A stretch of DNA of 51,913 bases, taken from Bradyrhizobium genosp. SA-3 (lineage in GTDB: Bacteria > Pseudomonadota > Alphaproteobacteria > Rhizobiales > Xanthobacteraceae). Positions 8,665 to 17,528 of this stretch are shown here, piece by piece. Both the position numbers and the translations under genes were made by a program. Where the stretch lies: the NCBI RefSeq assembly GCF_004212635.1, contig NZ_PSRT01000058.1, positions 1-51,913 of the forward strand, in the 5' to 3' direction. The notes below the pieces were generated by a model, which had not been told where the DNA came from, did not search any database, and saw nothing but the letters and a program-made list of their open reading frames with translations. Each line of letters opens with the position of its first letter. Position 1 is the first letter of the stretch.

Positions 8665-9762
8665 CTAGAAAGAGCGAATGCAATCGATAACAATTTCTTG
8701 CTGTTTCCTCGTCATCTCGGCATACATTGGAAGTGAGAGAATACTGCTTTGATCACGGTACGCATTCGGAAACTGACTCGCGCTATGCCCGAACCGCTTG
8801 TAGGCCTGAAGAAATGGCAGCGCGGTCGGATAGTTGATCGCGGTCTGCACCCCCTTGGAATTGAGATGAGCGGCTAGCGCGTCGCGTCGCGGATGACGGA
8901 TGGTGTAGAGGTGATAGACGTGACTGCGGCCGAGTGCGACCTGCGGCACCTCTACATCTTCTATCTGATTGAGGCAGGCATCGTAGATCGCGGCCGCATG
9001 TTGCCTCGCCTTGGTCCAAGCAGCGAGATGCGGCAGCTTCGCGGAAAGGATCGCTGCCTGCATCCCATCGAGCCGACTGTTGATGCCCTCGATATTGTGC
9101 TGATGTTTCACGCGGCCACCATGGCGCGCTAACATGGTCATGCGCTCTGCAAGTTCAGCATCGTTGGTGACGACGGCGCCAGCATCGCCCATAGCGCCGA
9201 GATTCTTGCCGGGATAGAACGAGTAAGTCGCGGCCGCGCCGAAGGTTCCGACCATCCGGTCCTTGTAGCACGCTAGGTGCGCCTGGGCGCAGTCCTCGAC
9301 GACCCACAGGCCATGCTTGCGCGCAATCGCCATGATCGCGTCCATGTCCGCGGACTGGCCGTAGAGATGCACCGGAATGATTCCGACGGTCCGCGGCGTG
9401 ATCGCGGCTTCGATTGCCGCCGGGTCGATCGTGAAGGTCTCGCCGTCGGTGTCGCAGAACACGACTTGCGCGCCAGCATGCGTAATCATCGCCGATGTCG
9501 ATATCCAGGAATGCGCGGTCGTGATGACCTCATCACCCGGCTTGACCCTGAGCCCCGCCATCGCGAGGTATAGTGCATCAGTGCCGTTCGCACAGGATAC
9601 GCAGTGCTTGACACTTGCCGCGGCCGCAAACTCCCGCTCGAAGGCATCGACATAGGGTCCCCGGATAAAGGCGCTATCGCGTATGACCGCAGCGATGGCG
9701 CCATCGATCTCAGCCTTGATCGACTGGTACTGGAGCTCGAGATCCGCGTAAGGTACCGGCAT
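8665..9762 (-). CDS. DegT/DnrJ/EryC1/StrS aminotransferase (WbpE-like)
   Basis: A 365-residue PLP-dependent sugar aminotransferase. The internal aldimine lysine is Lys186 in FYPGKNLGAMGDAG, and Asp157 in VVEDCAQAH would contact the PLP nitrogen. The start MPVPYADLELQYQSIKAEID and the NYPTALPFLQAY segment are typical of WbpE/WlbC-type enzymes. These aminate the 3-keto group of UDP-GlcNAc-3-keto-uronic acid using glutamate. The preceding acetyltransferase and oxidoreductase genes supply the next and previous steps, which supports that assignment over other DegT roles. Partial relatives of this gene occur at 19.6 kb and 35.3-35.5 kb. Confidence 0.9.
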   Translation of the reverse strand: MPVPYADLELQYQSIKAEIDGAIAAVIRDSAFIRGPYVDAFEREFAAAASVKHCVSCANGTDALYLAMAGLRVKPGDEVITTAHSWISTSAMITHAGAQVVFCDTDGETFTIDPAAIEAAITPRTVGIIPVHLYGQSADMDAIMAIARKHGLWVVEDCAQAHLACYKDRMVGTFGAAATYSFYPGKNLGAMGDAGAVVTNDAELAERMTMLARHGGRVKHQHNIEGINSRLDGMQAAILSAKLPHLAAWTKARQHAAAIYDACLNQIEDVEVPQVALGRSHVYHLYTIRHPRRDALAAHLNSKGVQTAINYPTALPFLQAYKRFGHSASQFPNAYRDQSSILSLPMYAEMTRKQQEIVIDCIRSF

Positions 9763-9774
9763 TGGAGCTAACCT

Positions 9775-10245
9775 CTAGTTCTTGCCCTTAAGGAGACGCG
9801 CGGGATTTCCCGCATAGCTCCCGGCCATGGTGATATCTTTCGTGACGACCGAACCCGCCCCGATCACCACGTCATCGGCGATGGTTACGGGCATGATGGT
9901 GGCGTTTGAACCGATCGATACCCGATTTCCGATCTTCGTCGCACGCCACAATTCCCGGCGCCCGCGCGCCGGCCCCCCAGTCGAGAAGGTATCGTTGATG
10001 AACATCACGCCATGGCCGATGAAGCAATCCTCCCCGATCGACACGAGCTCGCAAACAAAAGCATGCGACTGCACACGGGTCCGCGCGCCGATCACGGCGC
10101 CAGTCTGAATCTCGGTGAAGGGCCCGACGAAGCAGTCATCCGCGATCTCGCAGCCGTAGAGATTGCAGGGCTCGACCAATTTGATGCGCTCACCGAATTT
10201 GACGTCGCGCACGCCGACCTGGTGCACTTGCGGCTTGCTGCTCAC
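9775..10245 (-). CDS. hexapeptide-repeat N-acetyltransferase (WbpD-like)
   Basis: A left-handed beta-helix acetyltransferase of 156 residues. The GTG start at 10245 overlaps the oxidoreductase stop as GTGA. A longer frame from 10395 would read 50 out-of-character Arg-rich residues inside the oxidoreductase gene. Hexapeptide repeats run from about residue 10 (VKFGERIKLVEPCNLYGCEIADDCFVG) to IADDVVIGAGSVVTKDI, ending with the common GNPARLLKG tail. In the WbpB-E-D pathway this enzyme N-acetylates the 3-amino group to give UDP-2,3-diacetamido-2,3-dideoxy-glucuronate. Flanked by the matching oxidoreductase and aminotransferase. Confidence 0.88.
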   Translation of the reverse strand: MSSKPQVHQVGVRDVKFGERIKLVEPCNLYGCEIADDCFVGPFTEIQTGAVIGARTRVQSHAFVCELVSIGEDCFIGHGVMFINDTFSTGGPARGRRELWRATKIGNRVSIGSNATIMPVTIADDVVIGAGSVVTKDITMAGSYAGNPARLLKGKN

Positions 10246-11303
10246 GAGAGCACTCCGAGCCGGCTCCGTCGGGGCTCGAAGCGAAGCGCAACCTCTTGCC
10301 CGGTCTCGATCGACTCGTAGAGGGCCGAAATCAGTTCGAGGCTCTTGCGGCCTTGCAGGCCGTCGACCAGCGCGGCGCTCTGATGCAATAGGCAATCCAC
10401 GACATGCTGGTAATAGGCCTGATGGCCAAATCCGTAGACGTTGGGCGGATTGACTGAGAACTTCTCGACGACAACCTTATCGCTCGGCAGCGCATCAACG
10501 AAATTCCAGTGCCTGATCTGATTAACCGCGAAGCCCGCGATCTCCACAGTGCCTTTCTCCCCGAGGATGGAAAGGGATCCCTCAAGGTCCTTGGGACGAA
10601 CCGCTGTTGTCGCCTCGATAATCCCCAGTGCACCGTTGCGAAATTTGAGGGTCGCCACGGCAGTGTCTTCGGTTTCGACCTTCACCAGAGCCGTCGCTGA
10701 CCGGGCGTGAACGCTCACCACGTCACCGAAAAACCACTCCAGCATATCGATATGATGGCTGGCCTGATTTGTGAGCACGCCGCCGTCATAAGCCCAGGTG
10801 CCACGCCACGCGTCCTGATCGTAATAAGCCTGGTCCCGACACCATCGCACACGCACCGTGCCGAGGACGAGCCGGCCGAACCTGCCGGCGTCCAGCGCCT
10901 CGCGCGCTTTCACGACCGGGACGTTGAATCGGTTCTGCTTCACGACAAACAGCTTGACGCCGGCCTCGTCGCAGGCGCGGATCATGTCGTCAGCGTCCTG
11001 CAACCGAAGCGCCATCGGCTTCTCGACGATGACGTGCTTGCCGGCGCGCGCACAGGCGATGGCGTGCTCGGGATGCATGCCGCTCGGCGTCAGGACCGCG
11101 ACGGCATCCATGTCGGTGCGCGCGAGAAACTCGTTCAAATCGTCGTAGGCCGGAACTGCAAACTTCGTCGCGACGGCGTCGGCGCGAGCTTTGATGGAAT
11201 CGCAGACCGCGACCAGGCGCGCGCCCTCGATTTGACCACTCCCCAACAGCTCCGAGTGACGCTTGGCGATACGCCCGCATCCGAGCAGGCCAAACCTGAT
11301 CAT
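10242..11303 (-). CDS. Gfo/Idh/MocA oxidoreductase (WbpB-like)
   Basis: A 353-residue NAD-dependent sugar oxidoreductase. The Rossmann start MIRFGLLGCGRIAKRH, the EKP motif at residues 94-96 (VIVEKPMAL) and the later ASHHIDMLEWFFG with its conserved HxxD are diagnostic of the Gfo/Idh/MocA family. With the acetyltransferase and aminotransferase directly downstream it forms the WbpB-WbpD-WbpE trio, where this member oxidises C3 of UDP-GlcNAc-uronic acid. It is probably the first gene of this transcript; the 430 bases upstream hold no gene. A short relic of a close relative is found near 19.85 kb. Confidence 0.88.
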   Translation of the reverse strand: MIRFGLLGCGRIAKRHSELLGSGQIEGARLVAVCDSIKARADAVATKFAVPAYDDLNEFLARTDMDAVAVLTPSGMHPEHAIACARAGKHVIVEKPMALRLQDADDMIRACDEAGVKLFVVKQNRFNVPVVKAREALDAGRFGRLVLGTVRVRWCRDQAYYDQDAWRGTWAYDGGVLTNQASHHIDMLEWFFGDVVSVHARSATALVKVETEDTAVATLKFRNGALGIIEATTAVRPKDLEGSLSILGEKGTVEIAGFAVNQIRHWNFVDALPSDKVVVEKFSVNPPNVYGFGHQAYYQHVVDCLLHQSAALVDGLQGRKSLELISALYESIETGQEVALRFEPRRSRLGVLS

Positions 11304-11732
11304 TGAGCGATCCTTTCCTTTGCGCCCGGTGGTAAAATCTAGGGTCGTCTATATTCGAGATACCCCTTTTAGATCAAGTCCTAGGCATGAAAAGCTGATC
11401 CACCTCGCTCCGCGCATTCCGTCAACCCGACCAACTGAATCGGAGCTCAAACTTAGTTTGCCGGACGGCCATCTCAGGATCGCTAGATCAGATTGCGGGC
11501 CACATCATTTCTATACGTCTACGCAGGCCGTCAGCAATTGCACCGCACTTGGGATCAATGGCTTCATGAACTATTTTCCCGACCTCAACAGCTCGCTTGA
11601 CCGCAGATAGCGCTGGACCTGCCTTTCCATACATTCTCAAGTAGGGATTGGCTCAACAGCGCCACGCTGCAAGCCTCACAGACCGTCGACAGCGCCCAGC
11701 GTCCTCCAAGGAGGACAAACAAGATTGAGCGC
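11304..11732. other. non-coding stretch, probable promoter region
   Basis: About 430 bases between the start of the oxidoreductase and the end of the methyltransferase, both on the minus strand. No frame in either strand looks coding. It most likely holds the promoter of the oxidoreductase-acetyltransferase-aminotransferase-epimerase-glycosyltransferase run and the end of the upstream transcript. No strong terminator hairpin was identified. Confidence 0.4.
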
Positions 11733-12575
11733 CTACTTATAGGCGACAAATGTATACAGTCGACCCGGTCGATTGTCGAAACAGCTAGCAACCGATAAAG
11801 TCGCCTCAATCAGCATTCGTGGAGTCACGGCCCGCAAAAGTGAAGCAATAGGAAGCTTGCGTGAACATTTTTTGATGACCTCTTCGCGAATCCGATCAAT
11901 CGTATAGGGGTAGAGATTGATGGGATTCTTGAGCGGCAAAAGAACCTCGATAGAACGGAATTTTGCTTGTCTTAGCGCGGCCAGATATCGATCCAACCGA
12001 AACGCATGTTCTCCCCCATATAGACGGTGAAGTGGATGCAGCGCAAGAAACCTAGGTAGATCCGCATCCTTGGTGATCACGTGTTCTCTTGCAGCTATCA
12101 GCAAGCCATCTGGCTTGAGCACTCGATACATCTCGCTGCATGCGTTCTCAAGGTCACGAGTGTGGTGAAGTACGGCGCGCGCGAAGACCACATCAAAGGT
12201 TGCTTCGGTGAAGGGTAGCTGCTCCGAAAATTGTTCGACGACTTCAATGCCGAGGCGGCTTTCCGCCGCGAGACTGCGGATCGCGTCAGCCCCAACAATT
12301 GCACTCGGGTCAGGCTCGAGCGCAGTGACTTCGAATCCATCGCGAGCTAAGGCATAGCTCGCTATCCCCCGACCCGCACCAACATCTAGCGCCCTGCCCG
12401 ACCTACCGGACAAGAGGCGTGATATCTCTTGCCATTCGGAAGAATGGAAGTACCGCTCGGCTGCTCCGATGAGCGGATCGTCATAGAAGGCGTCCAAGAC
12501 GAGCTGCTGTTGCTCCGGTTGTTTACGGAGCCAGCACACGGCGTCTTCCCAGGTACCTTTTACCGCAGCATTCAT
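11733..12575 (-). CDS. class I SAM-dependent methyltransferase
   Basis: A 280-residue protein with a methyltransferase domain at about 40-190. The SAM-binding motif I is ALDVGAGRG (residues 62-70), motif II acidic end is VTALEPD, and FDVVFARAVLHHTRDLENA followed by MYRVLKPDGLLIAARE are typical of the Methyltransf_11 group. The C-terminal 90 residues (VLLPLKNPINLYPYTIDRIREEV onward) are family-specific. It is the last gene of the wzx-to-methyltransferase run, starting 25 bases after the CgeB-like glycosyltransferase ends. A likely role is methylating a sugar of the repeat unit, but the acceptor is unknown. Confidence 0.8.
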   Translation of the reverse strand: MNAAVKGTWEDAVCWLRKQPEQQQLVLDAFYDDPLIGAAERYFHSSEWQEISRLLSGRSGRALDVGAGRGIASYALARDGFEVTALEPDPSAIVGADAIRSLAAESRLGIEVVEQFSEQLPFTEATFDVVFARAVLHHTRDLENACSEMYRVLKPDGLLIAAREHVITKDADLPRFLALHPLHRLYGGEHAFRLDRYLAALRQAKFRSIEVLLPLKNPINLYPYTIDRIREEVIKKCSRKLPIASLLRAVTPRMLIEATLSVASCFDNRPGRLYTFVAYK

Positions 12576-12600
12576 GAGTACGAGACCATAATCAATTTCA

Positions 12601-13668
12601 CTAGACTAGTTTCTGGAAGCGATCCCATTGTCTTGTCTTGCTGTACAGACTCTTCACCATGCCGTGGCCGGCCTCCGCGATCGACAATGCCCAAGATGGA
12701 TCGGACAGCAGTCGATGAACCAGCGCTGGAATCTCATCGGGGACAGAATAGGTCACCATCGTTTTTCCATCCACGAACCCTTCCGGGTAGTTGCCGGCGT
12801 CCGTCAGCAGGACCGAACCGCAACCAGTTGCTTCAAAGCAACGCATATTTCCCCGGTCGGCTCCAGCCATATCAACCGCCCCGTTCAGAACGATCCTCGC
12901 GCTCGCGAATGCCGAGTACATTTCTCGCCCGTAGAGAGGTCTCATAGCCCGCTCTGCGACTTGACGCGGGTACGCGAACTTATTCAGGAAGGGAACTAAC
13001 GGAAACGCATTGGCAATACGCGTCAGTCGCCCCTGCTCGAGATGGAAGCGCGAATTTACGCCCTGGAGGTTAGCCGCCACATTCAATATCGCCGACCTCC
13101 CGATGTGATGGCGCGAAAAACCTCCAGCGAATATCAAATCCAGCGGTTTGGTCGTCTCACCCGCATATTCGCTCATTGAAGGATCGTATGCAGGCGCGAA
13201 ATACGCCACTCGACATCCCCTCCGCTCCCAATCCTTCAGGATCGAGGGAAAATTGCACACGACAAGATCGTATTCGCTCAAGTCTACAATGCCCGAAGGT
13301 GCCGCACGCCAGCATACGGTTTGTCTGACACACCCCGGCATTTTTTTTACGAAATCAGACCCATATAGCATGGGATCGAGATTGTAGAAGACCTCGGCAT
13401 TGTGGTGCTCGATCTGAGCAAGAAGTATCTTCGTCAAATCGCTCGTTTGGAGACCCTGCTCTCGCGCCCAGGTTGTCTGCAATCGCTCATCATCGCCGTT
13501 TGTATAAAACGCACGTGTGTCGCCCTCCAGTATCGGAGACAGAATATGCAAGGCGGCGAACCGAGTGCCCAGGAACTCTAGAATCTGCTGGCGGAATGTG
13601 TTGCGACTCGGCCTGCAACGGTAGCTTCGGAATCCGCGCGAGAGACCGTTGTTCTGGAAAATCCTCAT
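12601..13668 (-). CDS. CgeB-like glycosyltransferase
   Basis: A 355-residue protein resembling the CgeB/DUF3880 group of GT-B glycosyltransferases. Recognisable parts are LDLIFAGGFSRHHIGRS (second domain start), YSAFASARIVLNGAVD and RCFEATGCGSVLLTDAGNYPEGF, the donor-site region, followed by a typical C-terminal helix (LSDPSWALSIAEAGHGMVKSLYS). The ATG overlaps the acetyltransferase stop as ATGA. It probably transfers one sugar of the O-unit in the cytoplasm; donor and linkage cannot be told from sequence. Confidence 0.75.
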   Translation of the reverse strand: MRIFQNNGLSRGFRSYRCRPSRNTFRQQILEFLGTRFAALHILSPILEGDTRAFYTNGDDERLQTTWAREQGLQTSDLTKILLAQIEHHNAEVFYNLDPMLYGSDFVKKMPGCVRQTVCWRAAPSGIVDLSEYDLVVCNFPSILKDWERRGCRVAYFAPAYDPSMSEYAGETTKPLDLIFAGGFSRHHIGRSAILNVAANLQGVNSRFHLEQGRLTRIANAFPLVPFLNKFAYPRQVAERAMRPLYGREMYSAFASARIVLNGAVDMAGADRGNMRCFEATGCGSVLLTDAGNYPEGFVDGKTMVTYSVPDEIPALVHRLLSDPSWALSIAEAGHGMVKSLYSKTRQWDRFQKLV

Positions 13669-14258
13669 TGCGACAGTTCGGCCTTATCACCGTTACTCAG
13701 CATTCGAATCACCCGAGCCGGATTTCCCGCAACGAGAGCATAAGGCGGAACATCTCGCGTAACAACGGAACACGCGGCAACAACAGCACCTTCCCCGATC
13801 GTCACTCCCTTCAATATTGTTACATTGAATCCTACCCACGCCTTATCGGCGATTACCACTGGCGCGTTGGGTACGTAAGACCAATCTTTTCGATTGCGCG
13901 ACCATTCGCGCACGTCGTTCCGACGCAGATCCCACTCAAGGCTGTGCGAATCGTGGTCAACGATCGTTGCGCCCCAAGAAACGAGGACGTCATTTCCAAT
14001 GGAAATCTGCTGAAAGCAAATGACGGTGGATAGGCCAATATACGTCCGATCGCCGATGAGAACCTTGCCCCCCCGGTTTTCAAAAATGATGTTCGCGTGG
14101 ACAATAGAGCCTTCGCCGATTCCCAATCGGTTGCCGTGAACACGACGAAGCCGGCGCCAAGCCAACGAGGTTCCGTTTCCGACGGAAACCGCGCCTGACC
14201 TCCATGCCTTCCAGCCCATCAAGACATCAAGAACGCGTATCGGCAATGCAGTCGGCAT
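13665..14258 (-). CDS. hexapeptide-repeat O-acetyltransferase (WbbJ/maltose acetyltransferase type)
   Basis: A 197-residue left-handed beta-helix acyltransferase. The start at ATG 14258 (MPTALPIRVLDVLMGWKAW) shares its A with the polymerase stop (TAATG). A longer frame upstream is the polymerase read out of frame. Repeats include GIGEGSIVHANIIFENRGG and IADKAWVGFNVTILKGVTIGEGAVVAAC, and the catalytic His is probably in IVDHDSH. It ends VVTRDVPPYALVAGNPARVIR, the standard tail. Expected to acetylate a hydroxyl of a nucleotide- or lipid-linked sugar in this locus. Confidence 0.85.
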   Translation of the reverse strand: MPTALPIRVLDVLMGWKAWRSGAVSVGNGTSLAWRRLRRVHGNRLGIGEGSIVHANIIFENRGGKVLIGDRTYIGLSTVICFQQISIGNDVLVSWGATIVDHDSHSLEWDLRRNDVREWSRNRKDWSYVPNAPVVIADKAWVGFNVTILKGVTIGEGAVVAACSVVTRDVPPYALVAGNPARVIRMLSNGDKAELSQ

Positions 14259-15631
14259 TAGCTGCCCGTCCCACTGTCGAAGACGATAGGCGCAGCCTCG
14301 GCTACCTCGCCACCTTCCTCGCGCCTCAAGCGCTTGCCGATTCCAAGAAGGAGCGCGACAATCAACGGCAGTCCCAATCCGCCGGATAGAACCGAAGTTG
14401 GAAGCGCCGAGATCATTAAGTTGTAGATCCCAATGAACGCAGCGGCCAGAGCCGCCACCGCTACCGCGGTCTTTCCCTCCCTGAGAAACAACGTATCTAT
14501 AGCTCGGCAGATCGCGCCCGCGGCTATGCTGTATATGACCACGCCCGCATAGGAAAAGTCGACCCATGCATCTGCAATAAACATAGCGGTCGTATGCGTC
14601 CCTTCGGCCGACCGCCATAGCCTCGCCACCACGTCGTAAGATGGGGTCCAATCCCAGTTCAACAGGGTGGCCACCCATCGAATGTTGGCTCCCCACATGT
14701 GATGAAGCCTCCAAGGGAACGCTCCAAAGTACTCCAGCAGCGCCGCGTTTGAGTAATCGAACGCTCGATAATAGAAGAACCCAAGCGCGTCCGTCGCATT
14801 CATACCCGGAATTGCCAACTGAAATATCGGAACGAAAATCAATACTGTTACCGCAAGGCCCCCGACTGCCATGCGCCAGTTCAGATTATTTCGAAACAAT
14901 AGATAACCTACGAATCCGAGCTGAAGCAGAAACAAGGCGGTAGGTGCCTTATTGAGCGTCTCGAGCTTTGCCAAGAGAGTCGTCATAACGAGCAAAGCGG
15001 TCGCAACTAGCAGGGGCCACCATCGCTGCGTCCATCCTGCTAGAGCACCCCAGATTATCATCATCGGCGCGACGGAAGCCGCGATACAATTGTAAAGATA
15101 GCTTTGGCTTCCACCGTGCTGCTGGCGGTAGGCGATCTTAGCAAATTCGTCCCCCGGCACGGAGAGATATCCGAGCAGGATTTGAAGGTGGCCCTCTCGG
15201 TACGATGTCCATCCCATGAAAATCGCGAGCGCGAGGACTATGCTGAATAGCACCAACGACCTCTGTGATGATGACGTTAGCGACTGCTCGTTCCATGCCT
15301 CAAGATTTACCTGCATCTTCGAGATCGAGCTAGCCATCAACACATTTAAAATCTCTATGCCTGCAATTACAGAGATAAACATCAGTGCAATGGAAAGATT
15401 CAGACCAATGACCACCCGGTCGAAATCAACCGAATTGGAAATCAGGTAATCGACCGCCGAGATCGGCCTGCGGAACAGCATGTAGGCAATATAAGGCGGA
15501 CCGTATATCAAAAATAGGAAGCAGATCAAAATCGAAGACGCAGTTATGCGAGGCTCCAATCGGTACACCAGATAGAGCGCTGCACCATAAATTGCTAAAG
15601 CGGCCACGACGTAGGCTAATGAGATGATCAT
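14258..15631 (-). CDS. wzy: O-antigen polymerase-like membrane protein (Wzy)
   Basis: A 457-residue protein with about 11-12 hydrophobic segments, starting MIISLAYVVAALAIYGAALY. It has a large soluble loop in the second half (around AFPWRLHHMWGANIRWVATLLNWDWTPSYDVVARLWRSAEGTHTT) and a final cytoplasmic tail. This matches Wzy-type polymerases, which join undecaprenyl-linked repeat units in the periplasm. Sequence conservation in this group is poor, so the call rests on topology, length and position between the amidotransferase and acetyltransferase genes in a locus that also has a flippase. The start overlaps the upstream gene as ATGA. Confidence 0.75.
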   Translation of the reverse strand: MIISLAYVVAALAIYGAALYLVYRLEPRITASSILICFLFLIYGPPYIAYMLFRRPISAVDYLISNSVDFDRVVIGLNLSIALMFISVIAGIEILNVLMASSISKMQVNLEAWNEQSLTSSSQRSLVLFSIVLALAIFMGWTSYREGHLQILLGYLSVPGDEFAKIAYRQQHGGSQSYLYNCIAASVAPMMIIWGALAGWTQRWWPLLVATALLVMTTLLAKLETLNKAPTALFLLQLGFVGYLLFRNNLNWRMAVGGLAVTVLIFVPIFQLAIPGMNATDALGFFYYRAFDYSNAALLEYFGAFPWRLHHMWGANIRWVATLLNWDWTPSYDVVARLWRSAEGTHTTAMFIADAWVDFSYAGVVIYSIAAGAICRAIDTLFLREGKTAVAVAALAAAFIGIYNLMISALPTSVLSGGLGLPLIVALLLGIGKRLRREEGGEVAEAAPIVFDSGTGS

Positions 15632-16761
15632 GAGAACCTCGGGACCAGTCTTCGCAAAGCGTGGTTCAACCTGTAGAGGGCGGCGTTGTTTGCATAGTGC
15701 TCGTGTGGAATCGCTGGCAAAGCCATCAGGCCTTCCAGCTCCAAGAATTCAATTCCAAGCTTTTTTGCGACAAAACGCTTATCTCTCATCGCCTGCTGTT
15801 CGGATATCAAAGGAATATTTAGCTCTTGCATGGCGCGATCTCGGGTGATTTGCCCCGCAACTATTAGGGCTGAATAATGCAGCCTGCGCTTATCGAAAGA
15901 GTAGCGAGCCGGCAGATAGATCTCTTGGTAGAATTTCGTAAATCGACTTTCTTGATGCTTGCTGCCGTAATCCACGAAGCCGTAAGTCTGCACCAACAAG
16001 CGCTTGGCAGCCTCTTTGTCGTAGGGCAGATAGTTGAGTGGCTTCACTATTTGCACCTGCTTTCGGAATTTCACCAGCCAAAGATATTGCAGCGAACTCA
16101 TGACTGGAAAGGTTCGCAGCGGAGTTGCGCCGTGTGCGCGATGGATCGCCCTCAGATTGCGTGCATCCATCGCTGGATAACCACCTGCAGGGATGTGAAT
16201 GCTCTCACTGCTGAAGTTAACTCCGCTGAAGAAATACTTTTGATTGTACTTTTTCGCCAACTTGTAGAGGGTCGAAAAGAATGCATGATCTTGGGGCGCA
16301 TCTTGATTGAGCACCGAGGCACGGAGATACGCCAGCTGGAGGTCACGCATTTCCTCCCACTCGATCACCTCGGTATGCAAATCAAGGTTTAAGTTCCTCA
16401 CCAGCAACTCGATGTTTCGAACGGCAGCTTGTGTGTTCCAGCCGCCATCTACATGCACAGCTAAAAGGCGAAGACCATACTCCCTTGCCAGCAGATGCGC
16501 CACATAAGCACTGTCCACCCCGCCGCTCAACCCTATGATGGCATCATACGGCCTACTGTTCATCTCGTTTCGAACGTTAACGACGATCGCGTTTAAGCGT
16601 GCTCGACCCTCGTCGTTCGGCCACCATTCGTGAGGCTTGCGTGTAACGGCGTCACGACAGCAGTTGCACAGCCCGTTACTGTCGAAGGTGATTCCCGGAT
16701 TAGTGTTGTCCATCACGCAGTATGAACACACTTGATAGCTTCGGTTGTTCTGCAGCATCAA
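15628..16761 (-). CDS. wbpG: N-acetyl sugar amidotransferase (WbpG-like)
   Basis: A 377-residue PP-loop ATP pyrophosphatase. It has an N-terminal zinc-finger-like set of cysteines (CSYC at 12-15 and CNCC at 32-35) and the ATP-binding SGGVDS loop at 79-84. HVDGGWNTQAAVRNIELLVRN is typical of the WbpG/PseA-like group. With HisH (ammonia from glutamine) and HisF (channel) such enzymes convert a sugar acetamido group to an acetamidino group in LPS precursors. The three genes are adjacent here, and both junctions overlap by four bases. The nucleotide-sugar substrate is inferred from the WbpB-D-E-like genes nearby. Confidence 0.92.
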   Translation of the reverse strand: MMLQNNRSYQVCSYCVMDNTNPGITFDSNGLCNCCRDAVTRKPHEWWPNDEGRARLNAIVVNVRNEMNSRPYDAIIGLSGGVDSAYVAHLLAREYGLRLLAVHVDGGWNTQAAVRNIELLVRNLNLDLHTEVIEWEEMRDLQLAYLRASVLNQDAPQDHAFFSTLYKLAKKYNQKYFFSGVNFSSESIHIPAGGYPAMDARNLRAIHRAHGATPLRTFPVMSSLQYLWLVKFRKQVQIVKPLNYLPYDKEAAKRLLVQTYGFVDYGSKHQESRFTKFYQEIYLPARYSFDKRRLHYSALIVAGQITRDRAMQELNIPLISEQQAMRDKRFVAKKLGIEFLELEGLMALPAIPHEHYANNAALYRLNHALRRLVPRFS

Positions 16762-17528
16762 ACGCCCCTCTGCAGACCTGCATGCAGACGCTGTATCTCG
16801 CTGCCTGAAGGATAGGTGATAAGGACGGCTCGAAGGCGACCAACAAAAACGAAGGCGCTTCCAGAAGCGACAGCGCTGGCGCCTGCCGCCAGACCTTCCG
16901 TCAGATGCTGCAGCTCACCCGCGCCTCCGAGCGCAACACACGGCACCTCGATGGCGCGAGAGACTTGGGAGATTAGGGGCAGGTCGTAGCCGCCGCGCTC
17001 TCCGTCGCGATCCACATTCTGCAGCAAGATTTCACCAGCACCAGACGCTTCAGCTGCCTTTGCAAAGCTGGCAGGATCAAGATCGGTAACGATACGACAA
17101 CGGTCCAGTGCGACCCGCCACGTGCCGTTCGCACGCGTGCAGTCGATACAGACCGTCACAGCTTGGGATCCGAAATCGTTGGCAAGCGCCCGGATCGCGC
17201 GCGTGTCCGCTCCCGCACGACCAAGGACCACCTTTTCAACACCCGCCGCGAATATAGGCGTCGCGTCCGCGACAGACGTCACACCGCCACCGTAACTTAA
17301 CGGCATGAAGCACTCAGCCGCGAGCTCGCGAATGAAACCAACGTCCGGCCGCCTTTTCTCAACCGTTGCGTTGATATCGAGCAAGCAGATCTCATCCACC
17401 TCCTTTTCATTGAAGATGCGAATGACATTGAAGGGATCGCCGACATAGACCGGTTCACCAAAACGGCGCGTCTTCACAAGGCGCCGGCGGCTATCAAGCA
17501 GTAGAACCGGAATGACACGGGGTCTCAT
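16758..17528 (-). CDS. hisF: HisF-type cyclase subunit serving sugar amidation (HisF2)
   Basis: A 256-residue (beta-alpha)8 barrel. The paired catalytic Asp residues of HisF are present at Asp12 (in IPVLLLDSRRRLVKT) and Asp129 (VCIDCTRANG), with phosphate-binding LSYGGGV and VALGGAG segments. Compared with housekeeping HisF, the N-terminal RVIPVLLLDSRRRLVKTRRF replaces the usual CLDVKDGRVVKG, as seen in LPS-locus paralogues. It lies between hisH and the WbpG-like gene, overlapping both. The inferred role is to deliver ammonia from HisH to the amidotransferase rather than histidine synthesis. Confidence 0.9.
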   Translation of the reverse strand: MRPRVIPVLLLDSRRRLVKTRRFGEPVYVGDPFNVIRIFNEKEVDEICLLDINATVEKRRPDVGFIRELAAECFMPLSYGGGVTSVADATPIFAAGVEKVVLGRAGADTRAIRALANDFGSQAVTVCIDCTRANGTWRVALDRCRIVTDLDPASFAKAAEASGAGEILLQNVDRDGERGGYDLPLISQVSRAIEVPCVALGGAGELQHLTEGLAAGASAVASGSAFVFVGRLRAVLITYPSGSEIQRLHAGLQRGV